Positions 1-8,412 are shown, counted from the stretch's first letter. The stretch: DNA of 64,000 nt from CAWCDJ01 sp963836015 (GCA_963836015.1 CAWIIF010000008.1:336865-400864); one strand, 5' to 3'. Translations and numbers: made by a program. The notes: generated by a model from the sequence alone, not told the origin.

Positions 1-789
1 CACCACGGCGTAATCGAGCAGCGGGCCTTTGGCATGACGGTGGATGGCGCGTATGTGGTCGGACGCGCGGAATTGCGACGTCTCGCCGGGCTGCCACATC
101 AGGTTGACGAAGTAGGCCTTGACGGCGGGCGAGCGCCGGATGGCGGCCGTGATCCCTTCCACCAGCAGGTTGGGGATGACGCTGGTGAACAGCGAGCCGG
201 GCCCGAGGGTCACGACATCCGCTTCGGCGATCGCCGCCAGGGCCTCCGGCAGGGGCTTGACCTGCCGCGGAATCAGGCGGATCGTCTTGATCCGGGTGCG
301 GCTGCGGCTGATGCGCGTCTCGCCCACCACTTTCGATCCGTCTTCGAGCGTGGCTTCGAGCGCCACGTTGGCGGCGGTCGCCGGATAGATGCGTCCGGCG
401 ATCTTGAGCACTTCCGAAGAGGCCCGCACGGCCTCCGGAAAATCGCCCATCACCTGCGTGAGCGCCATCAGGAACAGGTTGCCGAAGCTGTGTCCCTTGA
501 GGCCGCGACCCGCCTGAAACCGGTATTGGAACAGGCGCGACAGCAGCGCGGAATCCTCGCTCAGCGCCACCATGCAATTGCGTATGTCGCCTGGGGGCAG
601 CACGTCGAACTCGCGCCGCAGCCGCCCGGAACTGCCGCCGTCGTCGGTGACGGTCACGATGGCGGTGACGTCCACCGCGGGCGCCGAGGGATCCACGCGC
701 CGGGTGTAGTATTTGAGCCCTTCGAGCAGCGCGGAGAGCCCGGTGCCGCCGCCGATGGCGACGACCCGGAGAGGTGACGTTTCGTCCAT
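1..789 (-). CDS. yvcK: YvcK/CofD-like gluconeogenesis factor, 3' end outside window
   Basis: The frame is open from the ATG at 789 to the window edge (263 codons), so the C-terminus is missing; family members are roughly 310-340 residues. Seen: the nucleotide-binding GGGTGLS at residues 13-19, TDDGGSSGRLR at 48-58 and PPGDIRN at 65-71, the three signature blocks of the YvcK branch of the CofD superfamily. Known: YvcK proteins bind UDP-N-acetylglucosamine and link carbon metabolism to cell wall synthesis and cell shape; they are cytoplasmic. The gene lies 27 bases behind a TPR gene on the same strand and is probably cotranscribed with it. In many bacteria yvcK sits with rapZ and whiA; neither is visible here. 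A CofD enzyme of F420 synthesis is less likely because of the TDDGGSSG form. Confidence 0.93.
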   Translation of the reverse strand, partial: MDETSPLRVVAIGGGTGLSALLEGLKYYTRRVDPSAPAVDVTAIVTVTDDGGSSGRLRREFDVLPPGDIRNCMVALSEDSALLSRLFQYRFQAGRGLKGHSFGNLFLMALTQVMGDFPEAVRASSEVLKIAGRIYPATAANVALEATLEDGSKVVGETRISRSRTRIKTIRLIPRQVKPLPEALAAIAEADVVTLGPGSLFTSVIPNLLVEGITAAIRRSPAVKAYFVNLMWQPGETSQFRASDHIRAIHRHAKGPLLDYAVV

Positions 790-816
790 GGAGTTAGCAA
801 GCAGCGCGCCGGAAAG

Positions 817-1443
817 TTACCAGCCTTTCTTTTCCGGGTAGATCAGCGAGTCGAACGGGGGCTGGTTGGCAAGCGGCGCGAAATCGGCGTCCTGCCGCGC
901 GATGAGCCGGTTGCGGGGCTCCAGCTCGATGGCCCGCTTGAGGTTCTCGTGGGCCCCCGCCAGGTCGCCGCCCAGGGCCTGCGCCAGGGCCAGCGCGTAG
1001 TGAATATGGTCCCTGCCCGGAGCCATCTGGAGTGCTTTTTCCAGGTGCTGTCGCGCTTCCGCGAGATTGCGCGTGTTGATCAGCGCCACGCCGTAGTTGT
1101 AGTAGTCTTCCGCCGACTGCAGGCTCACCGCGGCCTGCTGCAGGCGGCGGTCGCACATCGCGATGTGCAGCCGCGCGCGCTGCGCGACGTCGCGTTCCGG
1201 CCCCTGTGCCACCAGCGCGAACTGCTCCCGCGCTTCCCGCAACTTGCGGGCGTGGAACAGTTTCATGGCGGCTTCGAAGGAGGCCAGCTGTTTCCCGCTG
1301 TCCAGCGACTTCTCCGCCGCCACGGCGACCGGGCGCGACGCAGACTTGTCCGGATCCGCGGGCTTGGCTGTCTTCGATACCGGTGGTTTGCTCATGCGCC
1401 TTTCGATGTTCTTCGCCGCAACCGTCTTCTTCTTTTCAGGCAT
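817..1443 (-). CDS. TPR-repeat protein
   Basis: The 208-residue protein starts with a lysine-rich, probably disordered tail (residues 1-45) with no signal peptide, followed by tetratricopeptide-like helices. Clear TPR pairs lie at about 110-145 (YYNYGVALINTRNLAEARQH) and 147-180 (HYALALAQALGGDLAGAHEN), with a weaker pair at 50-90. TPRs are protein-binding scaffolds; no catalytic domain is present. It ends 27 bases before yvcK and has its own likely promoter upstream, so the two probably form an operon. The partner is unknown. The short C-terminal tail after the last repeat resembles tails on many acidobacterial TPR proteins, but this does not identify a function. Confidence 0.8.
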   Translation of the reverse strand: MPEKKKTVAAKNIERRMSKPPVSKTAKPADPDKSASRPVAVAAEKSLDSGKQLASFEAAMKLFHARKLREAREQFALVAQGPERDVAQRARLHIAMCDRRLQQAAVSLQSAEDYYNYGVALINTRNLAEARQHLEKALQMAPGRDHIHYALALAQALGGDLAGAHENLKRAIELEPRNRLIARQDADFAPLANQPPFDSLIYPEKKGW

Positions 1444-1481
1444 GTTGGCCAGACCAGCCCTGGCAGACCGAACGCCTAGCG

Positions 1482-1511
1482 TTTATACCAGACGGCACGG
1501 ATCGGGCGCAA
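1482..1511 (-). promoter_or_regulatory. Candidate sigma-70 promoter of the TPR-yvcK operon
   Basis: Read on the minus strand there is a TTGCGC -35 at 1506-1511 and a TATAAA -10 at 1482-1487 with an 18-base spacer, 38 bases before the TPR start codon. It sits just after the galT stop, which suggests that the two downstream genes do not depend on readthrough from galT. Sequence match only. Confidence 0.35.
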
Positions 1512-1524
1512 CCGCTATACTCCA

Positions 1525-2526
1525 TTATCCCAATCCGGCATCCCGAAGGAAGCGGGCCGATTCCTCGGGCGGAGTCGGGTTGATATAGAAGCCCGTTCCC
1601 CACTCGAAGCCCGCCACCTTCGTCAGCTTGGGGATGATCTCCACGTGCCAGTGGTAGTGGGGCAGCGGGGGGTCCTGCACCGGGGCGCTGTGCACAATAA
1701 AATTGTAGGGGGGCCGCTCGAGGACTTTATCGATCTTGCGCATGGTGGAGCGCAGCACGAAGGCCAGGTTCTGCAGCGTCTGCGCATCCGACGCCTCGAA
1801 GTGCGATTCGTGGCGCTTGGGCAGAATCCAGGTCTCGAAGGGAAACCGCGGCGCATAGGGCGCCAGCACCGTGAAGCGATCCGTTTCCATCACCAGGCGC
1901 ACGCCGGCGGCGGTCTCCTGCTGGATGATGTCGCAGAAGATGCAGCGCTCCTTCATTTCATAAAAGATGCGTGATTCGTCCACCTCTTCCTTGACCCGCT
2001 TGGGAATGACGGGGAGCGCGATCAATTGCGAGTGCGGGTGTTCGAGGGACGCTCCGGCGGCCTCGCCGTGATTCTTGAACAGGAGGATGTAGCGGAAGCG
2101 GCGGTCCTTCTTCAGGTCGTTGACCCGTTCGCGGAAGGCCCACAGCACTTCCTCGATCTGGCGCTCGGGCATTTCCGCGATGGTCAACGAGTGGTTCGGC
2201 GTCTCGATGACCACTTCGTGCGCGCCGATGCCGTTCATCTTGTCGTACATGCCCTCGCCCTGCCGGGTGAGCTCGCCTTCAATCCCGAGCACGGGAAACT
2301 TATTGGGCACCACGCGCACGCGCCACCCCGGTTCGTCGCGCCCGCCGCTGTCGCGGAAGGCCAGAACCTCGGGCGGGGTCTTGTGCTCGTTCCCGTAATC
2401 GAACGGGCAAACGCCGTTTGAGGCGGGGGGCACCGACTGGCGAACGAAATCGCTCGGGCGCTTGGCGCGGTCGGTGGCGATGATGACCCAACGCCCCGTG
2501 ACTGGGTCCTTACGCAATTCGGGCAA
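1525..2526 (-). CDS. galT: Galactose-1-phosphate uridylyltransferase
   Basis: The 333-residue protein matches full-length GalT of the HIT superfamily. Seen: N-terminal DPVTGRWVIIATDRAKRP, a first zinc-type region with CPF at 40-42, active-site HPHSQ at 163-167 (the first His carries the UMP in the family), a CIFC pair at 195-198 and a C-terminal HYHWHVEI zinc/HIT block. Known: GalT exchanges UMP between UDP-glucose and galactose-1-phosphate in the Leloir pathway. HPHSQ in place of the HPHGQ of E. coli GalT is common in the bacterial/archaeal branch. No galK or galE is adjacent. A cytoplasmic GalT fits with the secreted beta-galactosidase at 43.7 kb, but the genes are far apart. Confidence 0.92.
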   Translation of the reverse strand: MPELRKDPVTGRWVIIATDRAKRPSDFVRQSVPPASNGVCPFDYGNEHKTPPEVLAFRDSGGRDEPGWRVRVVPNKFPVLGIEGELTRQGEGMYDKMNGIGAHEVVIETPNHSLTIAEMPERQIEEVLWAFRERVNDLKKDRRFRYILLFKNHGEAAGASLEHPHSQLIALPVIPKRVKEEVDESRIFYEMKERCIFCDIIQQETAAGVRLVMETDRFTVLAPYAPRFPFETWILPKRHESHFEASDAQTLQNLAFVLRSTMRKIDKVLERPPYNFIVHSAPVQDPPLPHYHWHVEIIPKLTKVAGFEWGTGFYINPTPPEESARFLRDAGLG

Positions 2527-2581
2527 AGATGCAAAGACCTCCGGAATCGAGAGCCGTCATCAGCAATTCATGATTATATCG

Positions 2582-2983
2582 TTATCCGAAGGCATCCCTA
2601 AGCCATTCGATGCGCGGTGGATCACTCAGCACAATGCCGACGATATCGAAACGTGTCTTCCGAAATTCGATTCCGGCGCGGCGAGCGTAGTCGCGGGCGG
2701 CGCGCCGGAGATGCGCGCGCTTCTCTGCATCCACCGCGCGGTCCGGGGGGCCGAACTCGCCGGTGGCTCGCGTTTTGACTTCCACGAACACCAGGGTTGA
2801 ACCGTGCCAGGCCACCAGGTCGAGTTCGCCCGACCCGGAGCGCGTCCGGTAGTTGCGCGCCACCACCGTGCATCCGTGCGCCCGCAGATAGCGGTGCGCG
2901 AGATCCTCGCCGAGCCGCCCGTGGTCTTCCGGATGCGAGCGCCGCCGCAGCGCATCCGCCGCGCGGTAGAAGAGCGAGATCAT
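2582..2983 (-). CDS. yraN: YraN/UPF0102 family endonuclease-like protein
   Basis: The 133-residue protein is the usual length of the family. Seen: GRLGEDLAHRYLRAHG near residue 22, then the Holliday-junction-resolvase-like core GELDLVAW with FVEVKTR about residues 52-73, which supplies the E-D-ExK metal site of PD-(D/E)xK nucleases. Known: the YraN family is conserved across bacteria and is classed as a resolvase-like nuclease, but its biological role is unsettled. Start ATG and methyltransferase stop overlap as ATGA, so the gene is translationally coupled to the upstream gene. It is usually found near rnhB or cobalamin-independent housekeeping genes; here the neighbour is a methyltransferase. 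Confidence 0.9.
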   Translation of the reverse strand: MISLFYRAADALRRRSHPEDHGRLGEDLAHRYLRAHGCTVVARNYRTRSGSGELDLVAWHGSTLVFVEVKTRATGEFGPPDRAVDAEKRAHLRRAARDYARRAGIEFRKTRFDIVGIVLSDPPRIEWLRDAFG

Positions 2984-3534
2984 TTTAGAACCTCAAATTC
3001 GAATTGCATGACCTTGCCGCGTACGATATAGCACAAGTAATACTCCCAGAAGCGGCGGTACCGCGGGAACCGGTTCACCAGGAACTCGAACCCCAGCCAC
3101 CTCCAGAAGGCAAGTAGCTTCAGGCGGACGGAAATCTCGCGAAAACGGGCCTTCGAGTAGTACCCGAAGCCGCCGTGATCCTCGCCGAAGTAACGGAAGC
3201 TGAAACTGTTGAGGTGGTGCTTGTGGGTGGGGTCGCAGAAGGAGGAGAAGTCGCTGTAGTGGGGCGTCTCGATGCGCACGGTCCCGCCGCTGCGCACCAG
3301 GCGGTGGAACTCTTCCATGGTGCGGATCACGTCGTCCACGTGCTCGATGACGTGAATGGCGGTGAGGCGGTCGAAGGCGCTGTCGGCAAACGGGTAGGGG
3401 AACCGGTCGAGGTCGGCGAGGACATCGGCGCGGCTGGCGGGATTCCGGTCGAGCCCGATGGAACCGGGTTGTTTGTGGATCCCGCAGCCGACGTCGAGAG
3501 TTCTGGCCGCTCTCAGGCCACTGCCTTCAGGCAT
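2980..3534 (-). CDS. Class I SAM-dependent methyltransferase
   Basis: The 184-residue protein has a Methyltransf_11-type Rossmann fold. Seen: motif I LDVGCGIHK at residues 13-21, an acidic LDRN after strand 2, DLDRFPYPFADSAFD for motif II and IHVIEHVDD for the post-motif region. The C-terminal half is rich in aromatic residues (FWRWLGFEF, FWEYYLCY), as in sugar/lipid or cell-envelope methyltransferases of this group, so the substrate may be membrane-associated; that is inference. The start overlaps the end of the aminotransferase by 22 bases and the stop overlaps yraN by four, so the three genes look like one operon. Confidence 0.8.
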   Translation of the reverse strand: MPEGSGLRAARTLDVGCGIHKQPGSIGLDRNPASRADVLADLDRFPYPFADSAFDRLTAIHVIEHVDDVIRTMEEFHRLVRSGGTVRIETPHYSDFSSFCDPTHKHHLNSFSFRYFGEDHGGFGYYSKARFREISVRLKLLAFWRWLGFEFLVNRFPRYRRFWEYYLCYIVRGKVMQFEFEVLK

Positions 3535-4862
3535 TCCTCCAGAGTATCAAGTGCGAAATCGCACTGGTCGCGGTTGATGGTGAGCGGCGGGCACAGCCGC
3601 AGGGTGTTATCTCCGGCGCCCAGGATGAGGAGGCCGCGCTCGAAGGCCATCTGCACCACGGCATCGCGCAGCTGCGGGGCCTTCTGTTTGGTTTCCTGAT
3701 CGCGCACCAGCTCGATACCCAGCATCAGGCCGAGCCCGCGGACGTCGCCCACGATCGGGAAGCGTTCGGGCCAGGCGCGCAGGCGGTCCATCAGGTGGCG
3801 GCCCATGGCGGCGGCGTTCTCGATGAGGCCCTCTTCCAGAAGCTGGATGGTGGCGAGGGCCGCGGCGCAGGCCACCGGGTTGCCGCCGAAGGTGGAGGCG
3901 TGCGCGCCAGGCGGCCAGGTCATCAGGTCGGCGCGCGCCACGGTGGCGCCGAGCGGCATGCCGCTGGCGATGCCCTTGGCCACCGCCAGGATATCGGGGA
4001 AGAGATCGAAATGCTCGGAGGCCCACATCCTGCCGGTGCGGCCCATGCCGGACTGCACTTCATCGACGATCAGCAGGATAGAGTTTTCCGCGGCCACGCG
4101 CTGCAGCTCATCGAAGAACTTGCGCGGGGGAACCACATAGCCGCCTTCGCCCTGCACCGCCTCCAGCACGATGGCGGCGGTCTCCTCCGCCGGCGCGATG
4201 GTCTTGAGCAGCGTGTTCTCGATGTGAGCGACGCATTCGACCCCGCAGTTCTCGGGCTTCTGGCCGAACGGGCAGCGGTAGCAATAGGGATAGGGCGCGT
4301 GCACCACGCCGGGGACGAGCGGCCCGAAGCGGCCGCGCTGCACGGCTTTGCGCGCGGTGAGGGAGAGCGCCCCCATGGTACGGCCGTGGAAGCTGCCGAA
4401 GAAGGCGATCAGCTTGTCGCGCCCGGTGGCATACCGCGCCAGCTTGATCGCGCCCTCGATGGCTTCGGCGCCGGAATTGCCGAACGAAACGCGCCGGGGG
4501 GCGTCGCCGGGTGCGATCTGGGACAGTTTCTCGGCCAGCGCGACCAGCTCTTCGTAATAGAAATCGGTGCCCGACATGTGGATCAGGCGGGCCGCCTGCT
4601 TTTGGATGGCCTCGACCACGCGCGGGTGGCAGTGGCCGGTCGCGACCACGGCGATCCCGGCATTGAAATCGAGAAAGCGGTTGCCGTCCACATCTTCGAC
4701 GATGGCGCCTTCCCCGCGGTGGGCCACCAGCGGGTAGCAGCGCGTGTAGGACGGGGAAACGACGCGCGTGTCGCGGTCGATGATGGCGCGCGCACGGGGG
4801 CCGGGCAGGGGAGCGGTCACCCGCGGAAGATCCAGGTGGACCTGTTCCAGGGTCTTACCCAT
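3513..4862 (-). CDS. Class III PLP aminotransferase (4-aminobutyrate / acetylornithine aminotransferase-like)
   Basis: I place the start at 4862 (449 residues), because an AGGAG lies seven bases before this ATG; the frame continues upstream to 4928 without such a site. Seen: SFGNSGAEAIEGAIKLAR (phosphate-binding), GRTMGALSLTARK, LIVDEVQSGMGRTGRMWA with the cofactor-contacting Asp, and AVAKGIASGMPLGA with the Schiff-base Lys. A Cys-rich insert YCYRCPFGQKPENCGVEC is seen in GabT-like enzymes of this branch. Known: class III enzymes transfer the distal amino group of GABA, ornithine derivatives or similar substrates to 2-oxoglutarate. No arg or gab partner is nearby, so the substrate is left open. 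Confidence 0.86.
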   Translation of the reverse strand: MGKTLEQVHLDLPRVTAPLPGPRARAIIDRDTRVVSPSYTRCYPLVAHRGEGAIVEDVDGNRFLDFNAGIAVVATGHCHPRVVEAIQKQAARLIHMSGTDFYYEELVALAEKLSQIAPGDAPRRVSFGNSGAEAIEGAIKLARYATGRDKLIAFFGSFHGRTMGALSLTARKAVQRGRFGPLVPGVVHAPYPYCYRCPFGQKPENCGVECVAHIENTLLKTIAPAEETAAIVLEAVQGEGGYVVPPRKFFDELQRVAAENSILLIVDEVQSGMGRTGRMWASEHFDLFPDILAVAKGIASGMPLGATVARADLMTWPPGAHASTFGGNPVACAAALATIQLLEEGLIENAAAMGRHLMDRLRAWPERFPIVGDVRGLGLMLGIELVRDQETKQKAPQLRDAVVQMAFERGLLILGAGDNTLRLCPPLTINRDQCDFALDTLEECLKAVA

Positions 4863-5048
4863 AGTTAATCTCCTATTCAGTTGTGGGGTTGAGGACCTGC
4901 ACGCGGCGACAAAAGATACGGTCCGCATGCGCCGCCAGGCAAGGCGGGGAACCTAATCGGAGCCGAAGAGCCCTGGCCGCGAATTGGAGGGCGTGACCGC
5001 CATATCCTTATTTTACGCCCGAAGCGCGAGAATCGCGAACAGCAGGGA

Positions 5049-5068
5049 TATAATTGCACCCTGAGGAG
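5049..5068 (+). promoter_or_regulatory. -10 hexamer and Shine-Dalgarno for the gene at 5077
   Basis: A perfect TATAAT lies at 5049-5054, 22 bases before the start codon, and GAGGAG at 5063-5068 is eight bases before it. No good -35 is visible. The 214 bases between the aminotransferase start and this gene separate divergent genes and otherwise show no feature. Confidence 0.45.
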
Positions 5069-5076
5069 ACGTACCA

Positions 5077-5493
5077 ATGGCACAGAAGATCGGGCCCAAC
5101 CAGTATGACCTCCAGGGACAGGGAGTCACCATCAGTTATTCGACTTCCAGCATTGGCGGGAAGCCGCAACTGGCTCTGAAGAAGGGCCGCAACACGCTCA
5201 ACTTCAGCGGGGACGAGATCGGCGTATTGGAGACCGCGATCGGCACGCTGGTTTCCGTGACCATCGCGAAGACCGTGGATCAGGGATTCACTACCTTCAG
5301 CTTCCTGCTTCCGGCGATCGACCTTTCGAAGGTCGGCGCAAAACAGGCATTCCGCACGACCGGCATCACCACGGTCCATAAGACGAGCATCGTCGGACCA
5401 CCCAAAGGGCTCCAGGAGGTCTATAAGTTTGTCGAACTTCGAGGCACGGCACAGCAAGTCGAGTTTCTGGCACAGAAGACGGCGAATGGCTGA
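5077..5493 (+). CDS. Conserved-looking hypothetical protein
   Basis: This is a 138-residue soluble protein with no signal peptide, no cysteine cluster and no recognised domain. It reads as mostly beta-strand: alternating hydrophobic segments such as QGVTISYSTS, LVSVTIAKTV and TTFSFLLPAI. The ATG is well supported by an upstream GAGGAG and TATAAT. The stop overlaps the start of the following esterase by eight bases (ATGGCTGA), so the two are translationally coupled and may act on related material, though the esterase is exported and this protein is not obviously so. I do not recognise the family. Confidence 0.7.
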   Translation: MAQKIGPNQYDLQGQGVTISYSTSSIGGKPQLALKKGRNTLNFSGDEIGVLETAIGTLVSVTIAKTVDQGFTTFSFLLPAIDLSKVGAKQAFRTTGITTVHKTSIVGPPKGLQEVYKFVELRGTAQQVEFLAQKTANG

Positions 5494-6586
5494 CCTATTT
5501 CGAACGGCGGCCGTTCTGGTTTTGACGGGGCTGGCGGCGGCCGCCGCCCACGCGCAAGACGCCCCCCGCGCGGCGCTGCCTCCGCTGCCGGCTCCCCTGG
5601 GAGTCCCGAAGCCCGGTCCCGCGGGCGATGCGCCGTACGCCCCGCAGCCGATCCTGCCGGGCGGCGTCGTGATCGCTCTGTACCCTTCCGGGTCGCCTTT
5701 CCTCAACGCGGAGCGCGTCCGCGAGCCCGAGCAATACAACATGAGCCAGACGGTGCCGGGGCGAATCAACAGCATCGTCAACATCCACAACCCGTCGATC
5801 GAGATACACACGGTGGATCGCGGCATCAACACCGGCGCGGCGGTGATCCTGGCGGCGGGCGGCGGGCACAACACGCTGAACGTGGGTTCCGAGGCCGCTG
5901 ACTTTGTTCCCTTCTTTTATAACTACGGCGTCAACACGGTGATCCTGCGGAACCGGCTGCGGCGCGACGGATACAACCCGCAGACGGACGAGGTGAACGA
6001 TACGCTGCAGGCGATCCGCCTGGTGCGCGCCCATGCGAAGGAGTTGAACCTCGATCCGAACAAGATCGGGATCATGGGCTTCTCGGCCGGCGCGGAGCTG
6101 GCCGCGGCAGCGGCGGTGCGGTACGACGAGTTCGACAAGACGAACAGCGGCGCCGGCGATCCGCTGGCGGGAGTTTCCTCGCGCCCGGACTTCGCGGGGA
6201 TCATCTATCCCGGCCCGTCCCCCTTCGCGCCCAACCGCACGGCTCCGCCGATTCCGCGCGACGTGCCGCCGGCCTTCCTGGTTTGCGGCGGATCGGGCGA
6301 CCGGGTTCACGCCGTGTGGGCGATCGAGTATTATTCCGCGATGCTGGCCAAGGGTGTGCCGAACATCGAGATGCACCTGTATGGCAGGGGCCGGCATCCC
6401 GGCGAGCCGCTGCCCGACGGCAGCCACATGACAGGCGGGCTGACGGACCGGCGGGACACGCCGTACGGCACGTGGCAATTCCGTTTCATCGACTGGTTCC
6501 GCGATCTGGGCTTCCTGCAAAAGCCGGGAGTCGAGACGCAGGCGGCGAAAGACGTCGCCGCGTTCGCAAGCCAGCCGGCGCGGTGA
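5486..6586 (+). CDS. Secreted alpha/beta hydrolase (esterase, acetyl-xylan-esterase-like)
   Basis: Start is set at the ATG at 5486 because it opens a clean signal peptide (residues 1-24, ending AAAHAQ); the frame extends 19 codons upstream without one. The mature protein has an esterase fold: oxyanion block AAGGGHNT at 124-131, nucleophile GFSAG with Ser200, a likely acid in GSGDRVHA and a His in GSHMTGG near the end. Known: such BD-FAE/xylanase-like esterases deacylate plant polysaccharides or small esters in the periplasm or outside the cell. Residues 25-55 are proline/alanine-rich. Overlap with the upstream gene indicates an operon. Exact substrate cannot be read. Confidence 0.82.
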   Translation: MADLFRTAAVLVLTGLAAAAAHAQDAPRAALPPLPAPLGVPKPGPAGDAPYAPQPILPGGVVIALYPSGSPFLNAERVREPEQYNMSQTVPGRINSIVNIHNPSIEIHTVDRGINTGAAVILAAGGGHNTLNVGSEAADFVPFFYNYGVNTVILRNRLRRDGYNPQTDEVNDTLQAIRLVRAHAKELNLDPNKIGIMGFSAGAELAAAAAVRYDEFDKTNSGAGDPLAGVSSRPDFAGIIYPGPSPFAPNRTAPPIPRDVPPAFLVCGGSGDRVHAVWAIEYYSAMLAKGVPNIEMHLYGRGRHPGEPLPDGSHMTGGLTDRRDTPYGTWQFRFIDWFRDLGFLQKPGVETQAAKDVAAFASQPAR

Positions 6587-6628
6587 CGCTCGCCTGCATC
6601 CGACCTCAAGAAACGCAAGAACTGACGT

Positions 6629-6862
6629 ATGAGCGGCAAAAGCTGCACCTCGCCGGCGCAAACCGGAAAGACCATCCGCGCCGCCCTTATGGTCCCGATC
6701 GCAATGGCGCCCATGGCGTTGCAAGCCGCAGATCACAAGACGGTTCGCACCTACCACGACAAACAACACAATGACGATCACCAATGGAACAGTCAGGAAG
6801 ATCGGGCTTGGGGCTGGCGTCACGACCATTCCGACGAGCAGCTCAAGATTGTAATCCATTAG
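6629..6862 (+). CDS. Small exported protein with His/Asp/Trp-rich tail
   Basis: The 77-residue ORF begins with a signal-like stretch (TIRAALMVPIAMAPMALQA, residues 16-34), followed by a very polar, His/Asp/Trp-rich mature part containing YHDKQHNDDHQWNSQEDRAW and WRHDHSDEQLKI. This resembles, from memory, longer acidobacterial exported proteins that carry a YYD...DYHxWNxxEDRAY block and a separate C-terminal WxWRHxHSDxxLKI block. Here the two blocks are joined directly, as if the middle were deleted in frame. Function unknown; metal binding is conceivable from the His/Asp content. It sits 42 bases after the esterase on the same strand. Confidence 0.55.
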   Translation: MSGKSCTSPAQTGKTIRAALMVPIAMAPMALQAADHKTVRTYHDKQHNDDHQWNSQEDRAWGWRHDHSDEQLKIVIH

Positions 6863-6926
6863 CCTCGAACCGGACCGATCTCCACTTTGCACCGGCGGTA
6901 GCTCCGATTTTCGGAAACCTCCCAGG

Positions 6927-7700
6927 GTGGGTGAAGCATCCAACAAGGAAATGATCTCGCCGGATGGACTGGGGAAGCCGCTGTGCCTGGTTTTGGCGAT
7001 GGCGGGACTGTCTTTCGCCCAAAGCGTGGGGCAGGCGCCGCCGCCGGCCCAGCCGGAAGTGAAAACCGGGCAGGAAAGCACTGGCGCGAATAGCCAGCCC
7101 AAGCGCATCCTCGGCATCATGCCCAACTACCGGGCCGTGAGCGCCGGAGAGATCCCGCCGCCCCCCACGCCCAAGCAGGCATTCAAGATCGCAACCCAGA
7201 ACAGCTTCGATTACTCGGCCTTTCTCTTCGTGGGCATCACGTCCCTGATGGCGGAAGGATCGGATGCGCATCCGGCCTTGGGCAAGGGCATTGCCGGCTA
7301 TGGAAGATACTACTGGCGCGGCTTTGTCGATAAGGCGGACGGCAATTACCTGGTGGTCTTCGCCCTGCCGACCGTCTTTCACGAGGACGAGCGCTACTAT
7401 GCGATGGGGAAGGGCGGGATTTGGAAGCGGGCGATCTACGCGGCGTCGCGCATTCTCATTACTCCCAATTATCACGGGCACAACACCTTCAATGCGTCCG
7501 AAGTCTTCGGCCGCGGCATCGCTCAGGGTATCTCGGCGACTTACTACCCCAGCCAGGATCGCACCGCCGGCGCACTCGCGGTGAAGTATGGATTCGCGAT
7601 GGCGCGCGACGCGCTGACGAATGTCTTTCGCGAGTTCTGGCCGGACATCGCGTCACACGTGCTGCACCGGCATTCATCATCGGGGAGTGGCGGGGGGTAG
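6927..7700 (+). CDS. Exported protein of unknown function
   Basis: The 257-residue protein has a hydrophobic segment PLCLVLAMAGLSFAQS (residues 17-32) typical of a signal peptide; a second ATG at 6951 would give a more normal signal peptide start. A proline-rich linker (35-75) leads to a conserved-looking body with RILGIMPNYR, FDYSAFLFVG, YGRYYWRGFVDK and FHEDERYYAMGKG, which repeat aromatic residues as in outer-membrane-associated proteins. I recognise this only as a protein type frequent in acidobacterial genomes; no enzymatic motif is visible. It ends with a Gly/Ser-rich tail. It precedes a 358-base gap that contains no convincing gene. Confidence 0.68.
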   Translation: MGEASNKEMISPDGLGKPLCLVLAMAGLSFAQSVGQAPPPAQPEVKTGQESTGANSQPKRILGIMPNYRAVSAGEIPPPPTPKQAFKIATQNSFDYSAFLFVGITSLMAEGSDAHPALGKGIAGYGRYYWRGFVDKADGNYLVVFALPTVFHEDERYYAMGKGGIWKRAIYAASRILITPNYHGHNTFNASEVFGRGIAQGISATYYPSQDRTAGALAVKYGFAMARDALTNVFREFWPDIASHVLHRHSSSGSGGG

Positions 7701-8058
7701 CGGAGGCTCGTGAGAGCCGGGAGTAATCTTCGGCAGGCGGCCTTCCAGCTCTGTACGAGCGGCGCGTGATACATCCAGAACACGTTCCAGGGTCAATCTG
7801 CATTCCCCCGGCCCCTGATGCCAGCGCCTCAACCCTGCCGGCTCGCGCTCCTTGCGCAGGTTGCGGTGTGCACTTTAATCGTCAGGTTAACGAGTTGTTG
7901 CACGAGGAAGCCTATTTCCTAAACCATGCACCCAGCTGCGATGGCACCGCTCATGGGGAAGTATAAATTAGCGCAGGTGTCAGGGTCAGAGATCAGGGAA
8001 CGGAAAATCAGGAATCGCAAAATTCACTATTGACATTGATAAGCCAATACACTACCGT
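7701..8058. other. Intergenic region, no convincing gene
   Basis: The stretch between the exported protein and the ArsR gene shifts from high GC to AT-richer composition in its last 150 bases. A 66-codon open frame at 7766-7966 has no ribosome site and no recognisable sequence, so I leave it out. A TTGACA lies at 8030-8035 and a small inverted repeat touches the ArsR start codon. Confidence 0.6.
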
Positions 8059-8060
8059 AT
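8047..8060 (+). promoter_or_regulatory. Candidate ArsR operator overlapping the start codon
   Basis: ATAC-N6-GTAT is a perfect inverted repeat at 8047-8050 and 8057-8060, with a TTGACA -35-like box at 8030-8035 just upstream. Its right arm includes the first two bases of the ATG. ArsR-family repressors commonly bind imperfect palindromes over their own promoter. There is no Shine-Dalgarno before the ATG, so translation may be leaderless. Confidence 0.35.
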
Positions 8061-8412
8061 GGTTGTGGATCAATTGGGTACAACATTTGCTGCTTTGTCT
8101 GATCCAACCCGGCGGGGGATGATCGAACGACTCTCACATGGTCCTGCCTCTGTGCATGGATTGACGGAACCGTTTGCACTCTCGCAGCAGATGATTTCAA
8201 AACATATTGCCTACCTGGTGCGGGCGCGGATTGTGATCAAGACGAAGCGTGGACGAGAGAGTGTGTGCACGCTTAGGCCAGAGGCGATAAAGACAGTCAG
8301 CGACTGGGCGGCCTATTATCGCCGATTCTGGGAAGAGAGTTTCGACAAGCTGGATGTAGTTGTGAAGCAAATGAAAAAAGCAGAGGTCAGAGATGACAAA
8401 AGACACGGTTAA
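8059..8412 (+). CDS. ArsR-family winged-helix regulator
   Basis: The 117-residue protein begins with the canonical FAALSDPTRRGMIERLSHGP helix and has the recognition helix ALSQQMISKHIAYLVRARIV about residues 48-67, then a beta wing with KRGRESVCTL. No metal-binding cysteine pair (ELCVCD type) is present, so this is the non-metal subgroup that is routinely found next to an SRPBCC/AHSA1 gene. It overlaps that gene by 20 bases. Base composition is clearly lower in GC than the flanks (25 of 60 bases in 8041-8100), suggesting a later arrival. Likely role: autorepressor of the pair. Confidence 0.9.
   Translation: MVVDQLGTTFAALSDPTRRGMIERLSHGPASVHGLTEPFALSQQMISKHIAYLVRARIVIKTKRGRESVCTLRPEAIKTVSDWAAYYRRFWEESFDKLDVVVKQMKKAEVRDDKRHG

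Noticed and set aside
7766..7966. A 66-codon ORF upstream of the ArsR gene
   Set aside because: No ribosome site, no hydrophobic or repeat pattern, and the composition is that of intergenic DNA.
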